A stretch of 52,461 nt of DNA, from assembly GCF_900753045.1 (NCBI RefSeq), contig NZ_CAADXO010000050.1, positions 1 to 52,461 on the forward strand. Reading direction: 5' to 3'. Positions 41,992 to 50,533 of the stretch are shown piece after piece. The notes below the pieces were generated by a model that saw nothing but the letters and a program-made list of their open reading frames with translations, was not told the DNA's origin and made no database searches. Within the stretch, counting starts at the first letter, position 1. Every line of letters begins with the position of its first letter. This DNA comes from an uncultured Phascolarctobacterium sp. (GTDB lineage: Bacteria; Bacillota; Negativicutes; Acidaminococcales; Acidaminococcaceae). Both the position numbers and the translations under genes were made by a program.

Positions 41992-42690
41992 ATGAAAAAA
42001 GACTGGTTAAAAAATCCTGATGTTTGTGCTAAGGTGACGGCGGCAGTTTTGCTGTTGGCCTTGTTTTTGGGTATTCACTTTTTTGCCGATGATTTCTTCA
42101 ACAAAACCTTTACGCTGGCAATCAGCGGCAATGTCAACGGTCTGGTGGAATATCTGCGCTCCTTTGGACCATGGGCGATTTTAATCAGTTTTGTGCTGGA
42201 TGTGCTGATTAATGCCGGCAGCGTTTTCCCGTCGATTTTTCTTTCTACAGCCAACGGTCTGATTTTCGGCCTGCCCTTGGGCATCACTATTTCCTGGCTG
42301 GCGGAAACAACCGGTGTGGTTATCAGCTTTTATCTGATGCGCTTCTTCTTCCGCGATACGGCGCAGAAGCTGATTGAAAAAAGCAACTCGCTGAAATCTA
42401 TTGATGAAGCAAGCAGCAAGCACGGTCTGGAGTGGATGGCCTTCGCCAGGGCGCTGCCGTATTTTCCGTCAGGCATTTTGACGGCGGTGGGTGCTGTAAG
42501 CAGCATGAGTGCGCGTGATTACATTATTGCCAACCTTATCGGCAAATTTCCTTCCACAGCGTTGGAGGTTGTTATCGGCCATGATGTAGTTAACTTTCAG
42601 GAGCACAGCCAAAGACTGACGCTTTTGATCATGGTTGTGGGCGCTGTCTTTTTTGCGTATAAAAAGTGGTTCTATAAAAAGGGAAAATAA
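41992..42690 (+). CDS. TVP38/TMEM64 (VTT) family membrane protein
   Basis: 232 residues with about six hydrophobic segments. FGPWAILISFVLDVL, the glycine-rich LGITISWLAETTGVVISFYL and the ARALPYFPSGILTAVGAVSSMSARDYI segment match the VTT/DedA superfamily, which includes proposed lipid scramblases and flippases. Its lipid substrate is unknown. It follows recG by 15 bases and a terminator comes after it, so it is the end of that unit. Confidence 0.85.
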   Translation: MKKDWLKNPDVCAKVTAAVLLLALFLGIHFFADDFFNKTFTLAISGNVNGLVEYLRSFGPWAILISFVLDVLINAGSVFPSIFLSTANGLIFGLPLGITISWLAETTGVVISFYLMRFFFRDTAQKLIEKSNSLKSIDEASSKHGLEWMAFARALPYFPSGILTAVGAVSSMSARDYIIANLIGKFPSTALEVVIGHDVVNFQEHSQRLTLLIMVVGAVFFAYKKWFYKKGK

Positions 42691-42700
42691 ATTTGCTTAG

Positions 42701-42735
42701 GCGTCGCCGCAGTAATTTCTGTGGCGGCGTTTTTT
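42701..42735 (+). terminator. Terminator after the VTT gene
   Basis: CGCCGCAG pairs with CTGTGGCG (one G-T pair) around TAATTT, followed by a T run. Confidence 0.8.
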
Positions 42736-42754
42736 CAAGATACGGAGAGGATAA

Positions 42755-43957
42755 ATGATGATGGAAAATAAACAAGTGCAGCCATGGCAGCAATATCAGG
42801 CACTTTATCTGCACATACCGTTTTGCGTACAGAAGTGCCTGTACTGCGATTTTGCTTCCTATGCCGGCTTTGGCGAGCAGGCAAAGCGTGACTATACCGA
42901 CGCTGTGTGCCGGGAAATCGCCCTGCGTGCGGATGAGGCGGCAAATATGGCGGCGAACGCCAGCATCTACTTTGGCGGCGGGACGCCGAGCGTGCTGCCG
43001 ACGGAATGTATTGCCAAGCTGGTGAACGCCTTGAAGCAGTACGGCTTTTGGCAGCAGCCCTGCGAGGCAACGATTGAGGTGAACCCCGGCACGGCGGATT
43101 TGGCAAAGCTGCAGACGCTGCGCAGCCTTGGGTTTGACCGCATCAGCTTCGGCGTGCAGTCGCTGCAGGATAACGAGCTGCAGGCGATAGGACGCATTCA
43201 CAACGCGCAGGAGGCACTGGAGGCTTTGGCCTTGGCGCACGAAGCAGGCTTTGCGCGCATCAGCGCGGATTTGATTTACGGCCTGCCGTCGCAGACGCTT
43301 ACCAGTTTGCAGGATACGCTGGAGCGCCTGACTGACACAGGCATTGAGCATATTTCTGTTTACGGCCTGATTGTGGAGGATGGCACGCCGCTGGCAAGCC
43401 TTGTGGATAAGGGCAGAATAACCTTGCCTGACGAGGATACTGCGGCTGATATGTATGAGCTGGTGCAGAGCTTTTTGCGTGAGCGTGGCTTTGAGCGCTA
43501 CGAAATTTCCAACTACGCCAAAAACGGACAGTATTCGCGGCATAATACTGTTTATTGGGAATATCATCCCTACATGGCCTTCGGCGCTGCCGCCTGCGGC
43601 TTTGATGGGCAAAGACGGCGCACCCGGCTGAGTACGGTTAAGGAATATATCGGGCAGCTGCAGAGCTTTGGCGGTAATGATTTGCGCACAAGTGCATTAT
43701 ATAATGTAGAAGAGTTATCTTGTGCAGAGCTGTTGGAGGAGTTTATGTTTATGGGACTGCGCCGCAGCGAAGGTGCGAGCCTGGCGGAGGCACGCGAGCG
43801 CTTTGACGTGGATGTGCTGCAGCGCTTTGCCTCCGAGCTGGCGCCGCTGTTTGAACAAAAGCTTATTGCGTATGATGCAAGCACGCAAAGACTGCGCCTG
43901 ACAGAGCGTGGTATGGAGGTCGGCAATCAAATATTTGAAGTTTTTGTGATAACTTAA
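42755..43957 (+). CDS. hemW: HemW-like radical SAM protein
   Basis: 400 residues. The 4Fe-4S motif CVQKCLYC (Cys24, Cys28, Cys31) is followed by Phe rather than a fourth Cys, the HemW pattern that separates it from coproporphyrinogen oxidase HemN. FGGGTPSVL, EVNPGT, RISFGVQSL and ISVYGLIVEDGTPL are family signatures. HemW binds haem and may insert it into haem proteins. GGAGAGG precedes three ATG codons (42755, 42758, 42761); I took the first. hrcA lies downstream with its own promoter. Confidence 0.9.
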   Translation: MMMENKQVQPWQQYQALYLHIPFCVQKCLYCDFASYAGFGEQAKRDYTDAVCREIALRADEAANMAANASIYFGGGTPSVLPTECIAKLVNALKQYGFWQQPCEATIEVNPGTADLAKLQTLRSLGFDRISFGVQSLQDNELQAIGRIHNAQEALEALALAHEAGFARISADLIYGLPSQTLTSLQDTLERLTDTGIEHISVYGLIVEDGTPLASLVDKGRITLPDEDTAADMYELVQSFLRERGFERYEISNYAKNGQYSRHNTVYWEYHPYMAFGAAACGFDGQRRRTRLSTVKEYIGQLQSFGGNDLRTSALYNVEELSCAELLEEFMFMGLRRSEGASLAEARERFDVDVLQRFASELAPLFEQKLIAYDASTQRLRLTERGMEVGNQIFEVFVIT

Positions 43958-43975
43958 AAATAAATAAAAAAGGTG

Positions 43976-44004
43976 TTGACAATAAAGTAGGCTAGTGCTA
44001 TTCT
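43976..44004 (+). promoter_or_regulatory. hrcA operon promoter
   Basis: TTGACA (43976-43981), 17 bases, TATTCT (43999-44004), just ahead of the CIRCE element. Confidence 0.75.
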
Positions 44005-44016
44005 AATATCAAGATG

Positions 44017-44043
44017 TTAGCACTCCTAATGATAGAGTGCTAA
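44017..44043 (+). promoter_or_regulatory. CIRCE operator
   Basis: TTAGCACTC-N9-GAGTGCTAA is a perfect CIRCE inverted repeat. HrcA should bind it and repress the hrcA-grpE-dnaK-dnaJ genes until heat stress. Confidence 0.98.
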
Positions 44044-44064
44044 CAATCAAAATGAGGTGGGAAT

Positions 44065-45099
44065 ATGTTAAACGAAAGAAAGAAAAAAATTCTCCAGCTC
44101 ATAATTGAGGATTATATTTCAACTGCTGAGCCTGTAGGTTCAAGGACGATTGCCCGCAAATATGATTTGGGCCTCAGTCCTGCGACCATCCGTAACGAGA
44201 TGAGTGACCTGGAGCTCCTGGGTTATCTGGAGCAGCCGCACACCTCGGCCGGACGTGTACCGTCGGCTCAGGCTTATCGTCTTTATGTTGACTCGCTTGT
44301 TGAGCCGGGCACTCTGACAGATAATGACAGAGCACTTATTAACGGCTGGTTCAGCGAAAGACGCAGAAGCATTGATGAAATCTTCCAGTCAACGGCGAAA
44401 ATCCTTTCCCGGATGACGAAGAATGTTTCAATGGTGCTGGCTAACCGTGATGCCGGTGCGTGCTTCCGTTATATGAAGTTTTTACCTCTGGATGAGCACC
44501 ATGCCATCCTGTGCATTGTAACAGATGACGGCAATGTGGCCAACTGTGTGGTAGAAATTCCTTTGGGAATGCGGCCGGAGGAGCTGGACTACATGGCAGG
44601 ACGCGTCAGCAGGCTGCTGGAGGGCAGAGAGCTGGCGAACATTACCGAGGATCTGCTGCAGGCGGTGCATACCAATATAGCAGATGATAAGCTGCTGTTC
44701 ACATCGCTGGTACAGTCCATCCGCCAGATGCGTCAAAAATACCAGCAGCAAAAGGTTTTTCTGGGCGGCACCAAGCAGCTGCTGAACCAGCCGGAATTCC
44801 GCGACGTGGAGCGTGTGAAGAATCTTCTGGGTATTCTTGAAGAGGAGCGCGTAGTACGCGATTTGCTGAAGGCAGGCGAGGACAGCGGACTAAAGATCAC
44901 GATTGGCAGTGAAAACAAATTCACCGGCATTCAGGATTGCAGCATGGTACAGGCAACCTACCGTCTTAACGGTCAGATAGTCGGTACGATGGCAGTTCTT
45001 GGCCCGACGCGTATGGAATACGGCAAGGTAATTACCGTAATGGATTACCTGCATAAGTATTTGAAAACGATGTTCGAGCAGAAGCCCGACAATAAATAA
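44065..45099 (+). CDS. hrcA: HrcA heat-shock repressor
   Basis: 344 residues. The N-terminal winged helix contains DYISTAEPVGSRTIA and SPATIRNEMSDLE, then LEQPHTSAGRVPS, the highly conserved wing. GAF-like and insertion domains follow. HrcA binds CIRCE and needs GroES/GroEL folding to stay active, linking repression to chaperone load. It is the first gene of its own operon under the CIRCE at 44017. Confidence 0.97.
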   Translation: MLNERKKKILQLIIEDYISTAEPVGSRTIARKYDLGLSPATIRNEMSDLELLGYLEQPHTSAGRVPSAQAYRLYVDSLVEPGTLTDNDRALINGWFSERRRSIDEIFQSTAKILSRMTKNVSMVLANRDAGACFRYMKFLPLDEHHAILCIVTDDGNVANCVVEIPLGMRPEELDYMAGRVSRLLEGRELANITEDLLQAVHTNIADDKLLFTSLVQSIRQMRQKYQQQKVFLGGTKQLLNQPEFRDVERVKNLLGILEEERVVRDLLKAGEDSGLKITIGSENKFTGIQDCSMVQATYRLNGQIVGTMAVLGPTRMEYGKVITVMDYLHKYLKTMFEQKPDNK

Positions 45100-45117
45100 A
45101 ACTAAGGAGGAAGAGCC

Positions 45118-45705
45118 TTGCAGGATAATGAAATGAAAGAAAAACAGGCTGAGCAGGAGGCTGCGGAAGCGAAGGCTGCCGAACAGGAAACTGCGGAAGC
45201 TGCAGAAGCTGAAAAAGCTGAAGATGCAAAAAATGCGGAGGAAGCCGCTGAGCCTGAGGTTGACCCGAAGGATGCCAAAATCGAAGAACTGCAAAATCGT
45301 TTGTTGAGATTGCAGGCCGATTTTGAAAACTTCCGCCGTCGCACCAATATAGAAAAGGAACAGCTTTCCACCTTTGTAACAGCAAATGTGGTGGGCAAGT
45401 TCTTAAAGGTTTTAGATAATTTTGAGCGTGCTGAAGCAAGCGTCGAAAAGGGCGATAATGTGGATGCAGTTGTAGACGGTATGAAAAAAATCCGCCGTCA
45501 GTTCGAAGATGCCTTCAAGGATCTGAAGGTAGAAGAAATTGAAGCTCAAAATGCCAAGTTTGACCCGAACATCCACGAAGCTGTAATGCGCGGTCATAAT
45601 CCGGAGCTGGATGATGAAATCGTAGATATGGTTTTCGAAAAAGGCTATAAGCTGGGTGACAAGGTTATCCGTCACAGTAAGGTAAGAGTAAACACCAACG
45701 AATAA
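45118..45705 (+). CDS. grpE: GrpE nucleotide-exchange factor
   Basis: 195 residues. A long acidic, alanine/glutamate-rich N-terminus (about 1-60) is followed by a coiled coil (KIEELQNRLLRLQADFENFRRR region) and the beta-domain with PNIHEAV and GYKLGDKVIRHSKVRV. GrpE releases ADP from DnaK. The start is TTG 45118, 7 bases after GGAGGAAGAG; ATG 45127 is an alternative. It follows hrcA by 18 bases. Confidence 0.95.
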   Translation: MQDNEMKEKQAEQEAAEAKAAEQETAEAAEAEKAEDAKNAEEAAEPEVDPKDAKIEELQNRLLRLQADFENFRRRTNIEKEQLSTFVTANVVGKFLKVLDNFERAEASVEKGDNVDAVVDGMKKIRRQFEDAFKDLKVEEIEAQNAKFDPNIHEAVMRGHNPELDDEIVDMVFEKGYKLGDKVIRHSKVRVNTNE

Positions 45706-45812
45706 AGCTGGCGTGCTCTTCACAATAAATTTAAAAAATATATCACATCGATTCGGTAAAAATGTGGCAGCTGCCGCATCACCGAAGGATAGTAATCAGG
45801 AGGATAAAAATC

Positions 45813-47663
45813 ATGGCTAAAGTAATTGGTATTGACTTAGGTACTACTAATAGTGTTGTTGCAGTTATGGAAGGCGGCGAACCTACCGTCATCACTAACC
45901 AGGAAGGCAGCCGCTTAACCCCGTCTGTTGTAGGCTTTGCTAAAAACGGCGAGCGTCTTGTTGGTCAGCTTGCAAAACGTCAGGCAGTTTCCAACCCTGA
46001 CAGAACCATCAGCTCCATCAAACGTCACATGGGCGAAGGCTCTTACAGAGTAACTATCGACGACAAAAAATATTCCCCGGAAGAAATTTCCGCAATGATT
46101 CTGCAAAAACTGAAAGCTGATGCAGAAGCTTATCTGGGCGAAAAGGTATCCCAGGCAGTTATCACTGTTCCGGCATACTTCAATGACAGCCAACGTCAGG
46201 CTACTAAAGACGCTGGTAAGATTGCAGGCCTTGAGGTTCTGCGTATCGTCAACGAGCCTACCGCTGCTTCTTTGGCATACGGCATTGATAAAACCGACGA
46301 CCATACTATCATGGTATACGACCTCGGCGGCGGCACCTTCGATGTATCCATTCTGGATGTCGGCGACGGCGTATTCGAAGTAAAAGCAACCAACGGTGAT
46401 ACTCATCTGGGCGGCGATGACTTCGATAAGAAAATCATGGACTGGATGGTTGACGAATTCAAGAAAGCTGAAGGCATTGACCTTTCTACCGACCGTATGG
46501 CTATGCAACGTCTGCGTGAGGCTGCTGAAAAAGCTAAAATCGAATTGTCCGGCGTTATGAGCACCAACATCAACCTGCCGTTCATCACTGCAGGTGCTGA
46601 CGGCCCGAAACATTTGGATATGGACCTGACCCGTGCTAAATTCGAAGCTATGACTGCAGATCTGGTTGAACGCACCATGGGTCCTGTTCGTCAGGCTATG
46701 AGCGATGCAGGTCTTTCCTCAAGCGATATCAGCAAAGTAATCCTGGTCGGCGGTTCTTCCCGTATCCCGGCTGTACAGGCTGCTATCAAAGCATTCATGG
46801 GCAAAGAGCCTTACAAAGGAGTTAACCCGGATGAATGCGTTGCAGTAGGTGCTGCTATTCAGGCCGGCGTTCTCTCCGGTGAAGAAGGTACCGGCAACGT
46901 ACTGCTGCTGGATGTAACTCCGTTGTCCCTGGGTATTGAAACCCTCGGCGGTGTATTCACCAAGATTATCGACCGTAACACCACCATCCCGACCTCTAAG
47001 AAACAGGTATTCTCTACCGCTGCAGATAACCAGCCTTCCGTTGATATTCATGTTCTGCAAGGCGAACGTGAAATGGCTGCAGACAACAAAACTCTGGGCC
47101 GCTTCGAGCTGTCCGGTATCCCGGCTGCACCGCGTGGAATTCCTAAAATCGAAGTTTCCTTCGACATCGATGCTAACGGTATCGTTAACGTAAGCGCTAA
47201 AGACCTTGGCACCGGCAAAGAACAAAAAATTACCATTACCTCCTCCGGCACCCTTGATAAGGACGAAGTAGACAGAATGGTTAAAGAAGCAGAAGCTAAC
47301 GCTGAAGCTGATAAGAAACGTAAAGAAGGCGTAGAAGTTCGCAACCAGGCCGACAACATGTGCTATCAGGCTGAAAAGACCATGAAAGACATGGAAGGCA
47401 AAGGCAAGGACGAATTAATCGCTAAGGTTAAAGCCGCAGTTGACACCCTGAAAGAAACCATGAAGGGTGACGATCTCGACAAGATTAAAGCTGATACCGA
47501 AGCTCTGACCAAACCGCTGTACGAGCTGAGCGCTGAGCTTTACAAAGAAACTCAGGCACAAGAGGGTGCTGCAGGCGCACAAGGCGCTGCAGGTGCTCAA
47601 GGTGCTAAAAAAGCCGATGACGACGTAGTAGATGCGGAAGTTGTTGACGACGATAAGAAATAA
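45813..47663 (+). CDS. dnaK: DnaK (Hsp70)
   Basis: 616 residues. IGIDLGTTNS near 4, VITVPAYF, IVNEPTAASLAYG and YDLGGGTFDVSIL mark the ATPase domain, and the substrate domain starts near LLLDVTPLSLGIETLGG. The C-terminus has a short AGAQGAAGAQGA repeat and the DVVDAEVVDD tail. Codon use indicates high expression. AGGAGG precedes ATG 45813. It is the substrate of GrpE and DnaJ encoded around it. The stretch 45706-45812 contains an imperfect palindrome around GGCAGCTGCC but no clear promoter. Confidence 0.99.
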   Translation: MAKVIGIDLGTTNSVVAVMEGGEPTVITNQEGSRLTPSVVGFAKNGERLVGQLAKRQAVSNPDRTISSIKRHMGEGSYRVTIDDKKYSPEEISAMILQKLKADAEAYLGEKVSQAVITVPAYFNDSQRQATKDAGKIAGLEVLRIVNEPTAASLAYGIDKTDDHTIMVYDLGGGTFDVSILDVGDGVFEVKATNGDTHLGGDDFDKKIMDWMVDEFKKAEGIDLSTDRMAMQRLREAAEKAKIELSGVMSTNINLPFITAGADGPKHLDMDLTRAKFEAMTADLVERTMGPVRQAMSDAGLSSSDISKVILVGGSSRIPAVQAAIKAFMGKEPYKGVNPDECVAVGAAIQAGVLSGEEGTGNVLLLDVTPLSLGIETLGGVFTKIIDRNTTIPTSKKQVFSTAADNQPSVDIHVLQGEREMAADNKTLGRFELSGIPAAPRGIPKIEVSFDIDANGIVNVSAKDLGTGKEQKITITSSGTLDKDEVDRMVKEAEANAEADKKRKEGVEVRNQADNMCYQAEKTMKDMEGKGKDELIAKVKAAVDTLKETMKGDDLDKIKADTEALTKPLYELSAELYKETQAQEGAAGAQGAAGAQGAKKADDDVVDAEVVDDDKK

Positions 47664-47939
47664 GGCTGTCGATAAGGCACCATCTGCGTCGTTAGGACTC
47701 CTCGACGTACTAAAAGTACGCCGTCGTCGTCCTGCCTGGCATCCGGCACTTTCTAGCCAGTCTTTTATGAAAGAGGATGGCACCATCTGCGTCGGTGAAT
47801 CGCTTAGACGTACTTGTTGATGCAGACGTAAAAAAGTAATATAATATTAGTGCCCAGCTGCTGTGGCAACCGCCATCATGCATCTGGGCATTATATGCTT
47901 AAATAATATTCGGTAGAAAAGTTTTAGGAGGCGCCTGTT
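47664..47939. repeat. dnaK-dnaJ spacer with direct repeats and palindromes
   Basis: GGCACCATCTGCGTCG occurs at 47676-47691 and again at 47779-47794, 103 bases apart. Between them is the hairpin GTACTaaaAGTAC within CGACG...GTCG at about 47703-47724. A second inverted pair, TGCCCAG with CTGGGCA, lies near 47850-47892, and TATAAT near 47838-47846 could serve dnaJ. No gene is present. Confidence 0.85.
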
Positions 47940-49091
47940 TTGGCTAAGAGAGATTATTATGAGGTACTGGGAGTAAGCAAAACCGCTTCCCTGGACGAAA
48001 TAAAAAAAGCATTCCGTAAACTGGCCCTGAAATATCATCCTGACCGCAATAAGGGCAACGAAGAAGCCATGAACAAATTCAAGGAAGCCAATGAGGCTTA
48101 CAGCGTCCTTTCCGATGAGCAGAAGCGCCAGCAATATGACCAGCTTGGCCCTGATGCCTTCGAACAGGCGCAAACTGCCGGCGGTGCCGGCGGCAATCCG
48201 TTCGGCGGCGGCTTCGGTGGCTTCGGCGGCGGAGGCATGGATGATATTTTCGACATGTTCTTCGGCGGCCAGGGACGCAGTCGCGGCGGCCGTGAAGCGG
48301 GCCCGCAGCGCGGTACGGATTTGCGCTTTGATATGGAAATTACCTTTGAAGAAGCAGCTTTCGGCGTAGAAAAGGAAATCAACCTGTATCGTGACGAAAC
48401 CTGCGACCATTGCCACGGCGATGGTGCAGAGCCCGGCTCCAAGGTTGAAACCTGCTCTGAATGTCACGGCTCCGGCTATGTACGCTTCACCCAGAACACC
48501 ATGTTCGGTCAGATGGTAAATGAGCGTCCGTGCTCCAAGTGCCACGGCGAGGGCAAGATTATTTCCAACCCCTGCAAGGAATGCCGCGGCAAGGGTACTG
48601 TGAAGAAGAATAAACGCCTGAAGGTAAAAATTCCTGCAGGTGTAGATAACGGCTCCCGTCTGCGCGTAAGCGGCGAGGGCGAGGCCGGTGCTAAGGGCGG
48701 TCAGAGCGGTGATCTTTACGTATATCTGTACGTGAAGCCACACAAGTTCTTTGAACGTGATGGCACTACTGTTCTGTGCGAGGTACCTGTCAATATCGTA
48801 CAGGCAACCCTGGGCGCTGAGATTAAGGTTCCTACGCTGGATGGTCAGGTAACCGTGAAGGTTCCCGAAGGCACTCAGCCCGGTAAGGTGCTGCGCCTGA
48901 AGGAGAAGGGCATTCCCAGCCTGCGTGGCGGTCAGCGCGGCGATCAGCTGGTTCGCATTAAGGTAGTTGTGCCGACTAAGCTGAACGAAAAGCAGAAGGA
49001 AGCACTGCGCAGCTTCGGCGAAATCAGCAAGGATAATATCAGCCCTGAGGAAAAGAGCTTCTTCAATAAAATCAAAAATCTTTTTAAATAA
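47940..49091 (+). CDS. dnaJ: DnaJ (Hsp40)
   Basis: 383 residues. J-domain with HPDRN near residue 36, G/F region (FGGGFGGFGGGG), four CxxCxGxG-type zinc repeats from CDHCHGDG near 156 to CKECRGKG, and the C-terminal substrate domain. DnaJ delivers substrates to DnaK and stimulates its ATPase. The start is TTG 47940, with AGGAGGCGCC upstream. A 276-base spacer separates it from dnaK, so it may have a partly independent promoter. Confidence 0.98.
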   Translation: MAKRDYYEVLGVSKTASLDEIKKAFRKLALKYHPDRNKGNEEAMNKFKEANEAYSVLSDEQKRQQYDQLGPDAFEQAQTAGGAGGNPFGGGFGGFGGGGMDDIFDMFFGGQGRSRGGREAGPQRGTDLRFDMEITFEEAAFGVEKEINLYRDETCDHCHGDGAEPGSKVETCSECHGSGYVRFTQNTMFGQMVNERPCSKCHGEGKIISNPCKECRGKGTVKKNKRLKVKIPAGVDNGSRLRVSGEGEAGAKGGQSGDLYVYLYVKPHKFFERDGTTVLCEVPVNIVQATLGAEIKVPTLDGQVTVKVPEGTQPGKVLRLKEKGIPSLRGGQRGDQLVRIKVVVPTKLNEKQKEALRSFGEISKDNISPEEKSFFNKIKNLFK

Positions 49092-49105
49092 AAACTGTAA
49101 AAAGC

Positions 49106-49134
49106 TTGACACTTATCAGGCTATGTGTTATCAT
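49106..49134 (+). promoter_or_regulatory. infC operon promoter
   Basis: TTGACA (49106-49111), 17 bases, TATCAT (49129-49134). Confidence 0.7.
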
Positions 49135-49140
49135 ATTCTA

Positions 49141-49240
49141 GTAACAAAGCAGAAGCCACTCGCTTCTCACCTTGCGGCAAACGCTCGACAGGGTTGGATA
49201 TGATATTCATGCGGGTGGAATTTGTTCTGCCCGCTTTTTT
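49141..49240 (+). promoter_or_regulatory. Ribosomal-protein leader with attenuator (infC-rpmI-rplT)
   Basis: AGAAGC/GCTTCT (49151-49156 with 49162-49167) and ACCTTG/CAGGGT (49169-49174 with 49189-49194) precede a terminator, GCGGG (49211-49215) with CCCGC (49230-49234) and a T run. This layout matches the autogenous leader of the IF3-L35-L20 operon in Firmicutes, where L20 binding promotes termination. Confidence 0.8.
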
Positions 49241-49316
49241 GTTTTGCTTATATCTGATATGTTACAGATTTTATAAGCAGTAATTGCTTATCTGATGTTC
49301 ATGGAGGTGAATTGTT

Positions 49317-49835
49317 ATAAGTAAGGAAAGCTTGCGTATTAACGAAGAAATTCGTGCGCGTGAAGTGCGTGTTATTGCCAATGGGGGCGAACAGCTCGGC
49401 ATTATGTCCAGCCGTGACGCTCTGAAGCTTGCATTAGAAAATCATCTGGACTTAGTCGAAATTGCTCCGACAGCAAAACCGCCTGTGTGCCGGATTATGG
49501 ATTATGGCAAGTATCGTTACGAGCAGCAGAAACGCGAAAAAGAAGCTCGTAAGAAACAAAAGACCTTCGACATTAAAGAAGTTAAGCTGCGTCCCGGTAT
49601 CGAGGACCACGACTTCAATGTTAAGTATAAGAATGCAGTACGTTTCCTGGAAGATGGCGATAAGGTAAAAGTTACCATCATGTTCCGTGGCCGCGAACTG
49701 TCTCATCCTGAGCTTGGCGAGGTGCTGCTGAATCGTATGGCACAGCAGTTGAAAGAAATTGCCGTCGTAGAAAGAGTTCCAAAATTAGAAGGCAAAAACA
49801 TGATTATGATTGTTGCGCCAAAACCTGCTAAATAA
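49317..49835 (+). CDS. infC: Translation initiation factor IF-3
   Basis: 172 residues. The sequence starts SKESLRINEEIRAREVRV, the standard IF3 N-terminus, and ends with the C-terminal domain (PGIEDHDFNVKYKNAVRF region). No ATG, GTG or TTG fits: GGAGGTGA (49303-49310) is 6 bases before ATA at 49317, so AUA is the likely start; ATT 49311 is immediately after that site. Rare starts are known in infC and let IF3 repress its own synthesis. It leads infC-rpmI-rplT. Confidence 0.95.
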   Translation: MSKESLRINEEIRAREVRVIANGGEQLGIMSSRDALKLALENHLDLVEIAPTAKPPVCRIMDYGKYRYEQQKREKEARKKQKTFDIKEVKLRPGIEDHDFNVKYKNAVRFLEDGDKVKVTIMFRGRELSHPELGEVLLNRMAQQLKEIAVVERVPKLEGKNMIMIVAPKPAK

Positions 49836-49852
49836 TAGAGGAGGAAATCACA

Positions 49853-50050
49853 ATGCCGAAAATGAAAACCCGTAGAGCTGCTGCAAAGCGCTTCAAAAAA
49901 ACTGCTTCTGGTGAATTCAAACATTTTAAAAACTTCAAGAGCCACATTCTCGAACATAAATCTCCTGCACGTAAGAGAAACCTGCGTAAAGCAGCTCTGG
50001 TGCACAAGACTGACAAAGAGCATGTAGCAAAAATGCTCCCGTACGCATAA
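49853..50050 (+). CDS. rpmI: Ribosomal protein bL35
   Basis: 65 residues, very basic, beginning MPKMKTRRAAAKRFKKTASG, the L35 signature. It is part of the 50S subunit. GAGGAGG precedes the ATG, 17 bases after infC. It is the middle gene of the infC-rpmI-rplT operon. Confidence 0.98.
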   Translation: MPKMKTRRAAAKRFKKTASGEFKHFKNFKSHILEHKSPARKRNLRKAALVHKTDKEHVAKMLPYA

Positions 50051-50078
50051 TTAAGAGATTTAAAGGAGGATACTAACA

Positions 50079-50432
50079 ATGGCAAGAGTTAAAGTGGGCG
50101 TAACCGCTCATCGTCGTCATAAACACATTCTGAAACTGGCTAAAGGTTACTATGGTTCCCGCAGCAAACAATTCAAAAAAGCTAACGAGCTGGTAATGAA
50201 AGCTCTGTCCTATGCTCGTCGTGACCGTCGCGCTAAAAAACGCGAGTTCCGTCGTCTGTGGATCGCTCGTATCAACGCTGCTACCCGTGCTAACGGCCTG
50301 AGCTACAGCCGTTTCATCTGCGGCCTGACCAAAGCTGGCATCGAAATGAACCGCAAAGTTATGGCTGACATGGCTATCTATGACTCTGCTGCTTTCGCTA
50401 AGCTGGTAGAAGCTGCTAAAGCTGCTCTGTAA
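50079..50432 (+). CDS. rplT: Ribosomal protein bL20
   Basis: 117 residues, highly basic, with MARVKVGVTAHRRHKHILKL at the N-terminus and LWIARINAATRANGLSYSRF later. L20 is a primary 23S rRNA-binding assembly protein and the probable repressor acting on the leader at 49141-49240. AGGAGGA precedes the ATG. Confidence 0.99.
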   Translation: MARVKVGVTAHRRHKHILKLAKGYYGSRSKQFKKANELVMKALSYARRDRRAKKREFRRLWIARINAATRANGLSYSRFICGLTKAGIEMNRKVMADMAIYDSAAFAKLVEAAKAAL

Positions 50433-50474
50433 GAGAAAAGTAAATACTGACTGGTGCGTAGGCGCTGGTCTGAG

Positions 50475-50509
50475 CCTGCTCCTGTGTGCGCACGGGAGCA
50501 GGTTTTTTT
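50475..50509 (+). terminator. Terminator of the infC operon
   Basis: CCTGCTCC (50475-50482) pairs with GGGAGCAGG (50494-50502), then a T run. Confidence 0.9.
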
Positions 50510-50533
50510 GTGATTTGTGAGGGGTTTAGTTTT

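Noticed and set aside
47760..47780. Insertion sequence between dnaK and dnaJ
   Set aside because: No transposase frame, and the repeats are direct rather than terminal inverted.
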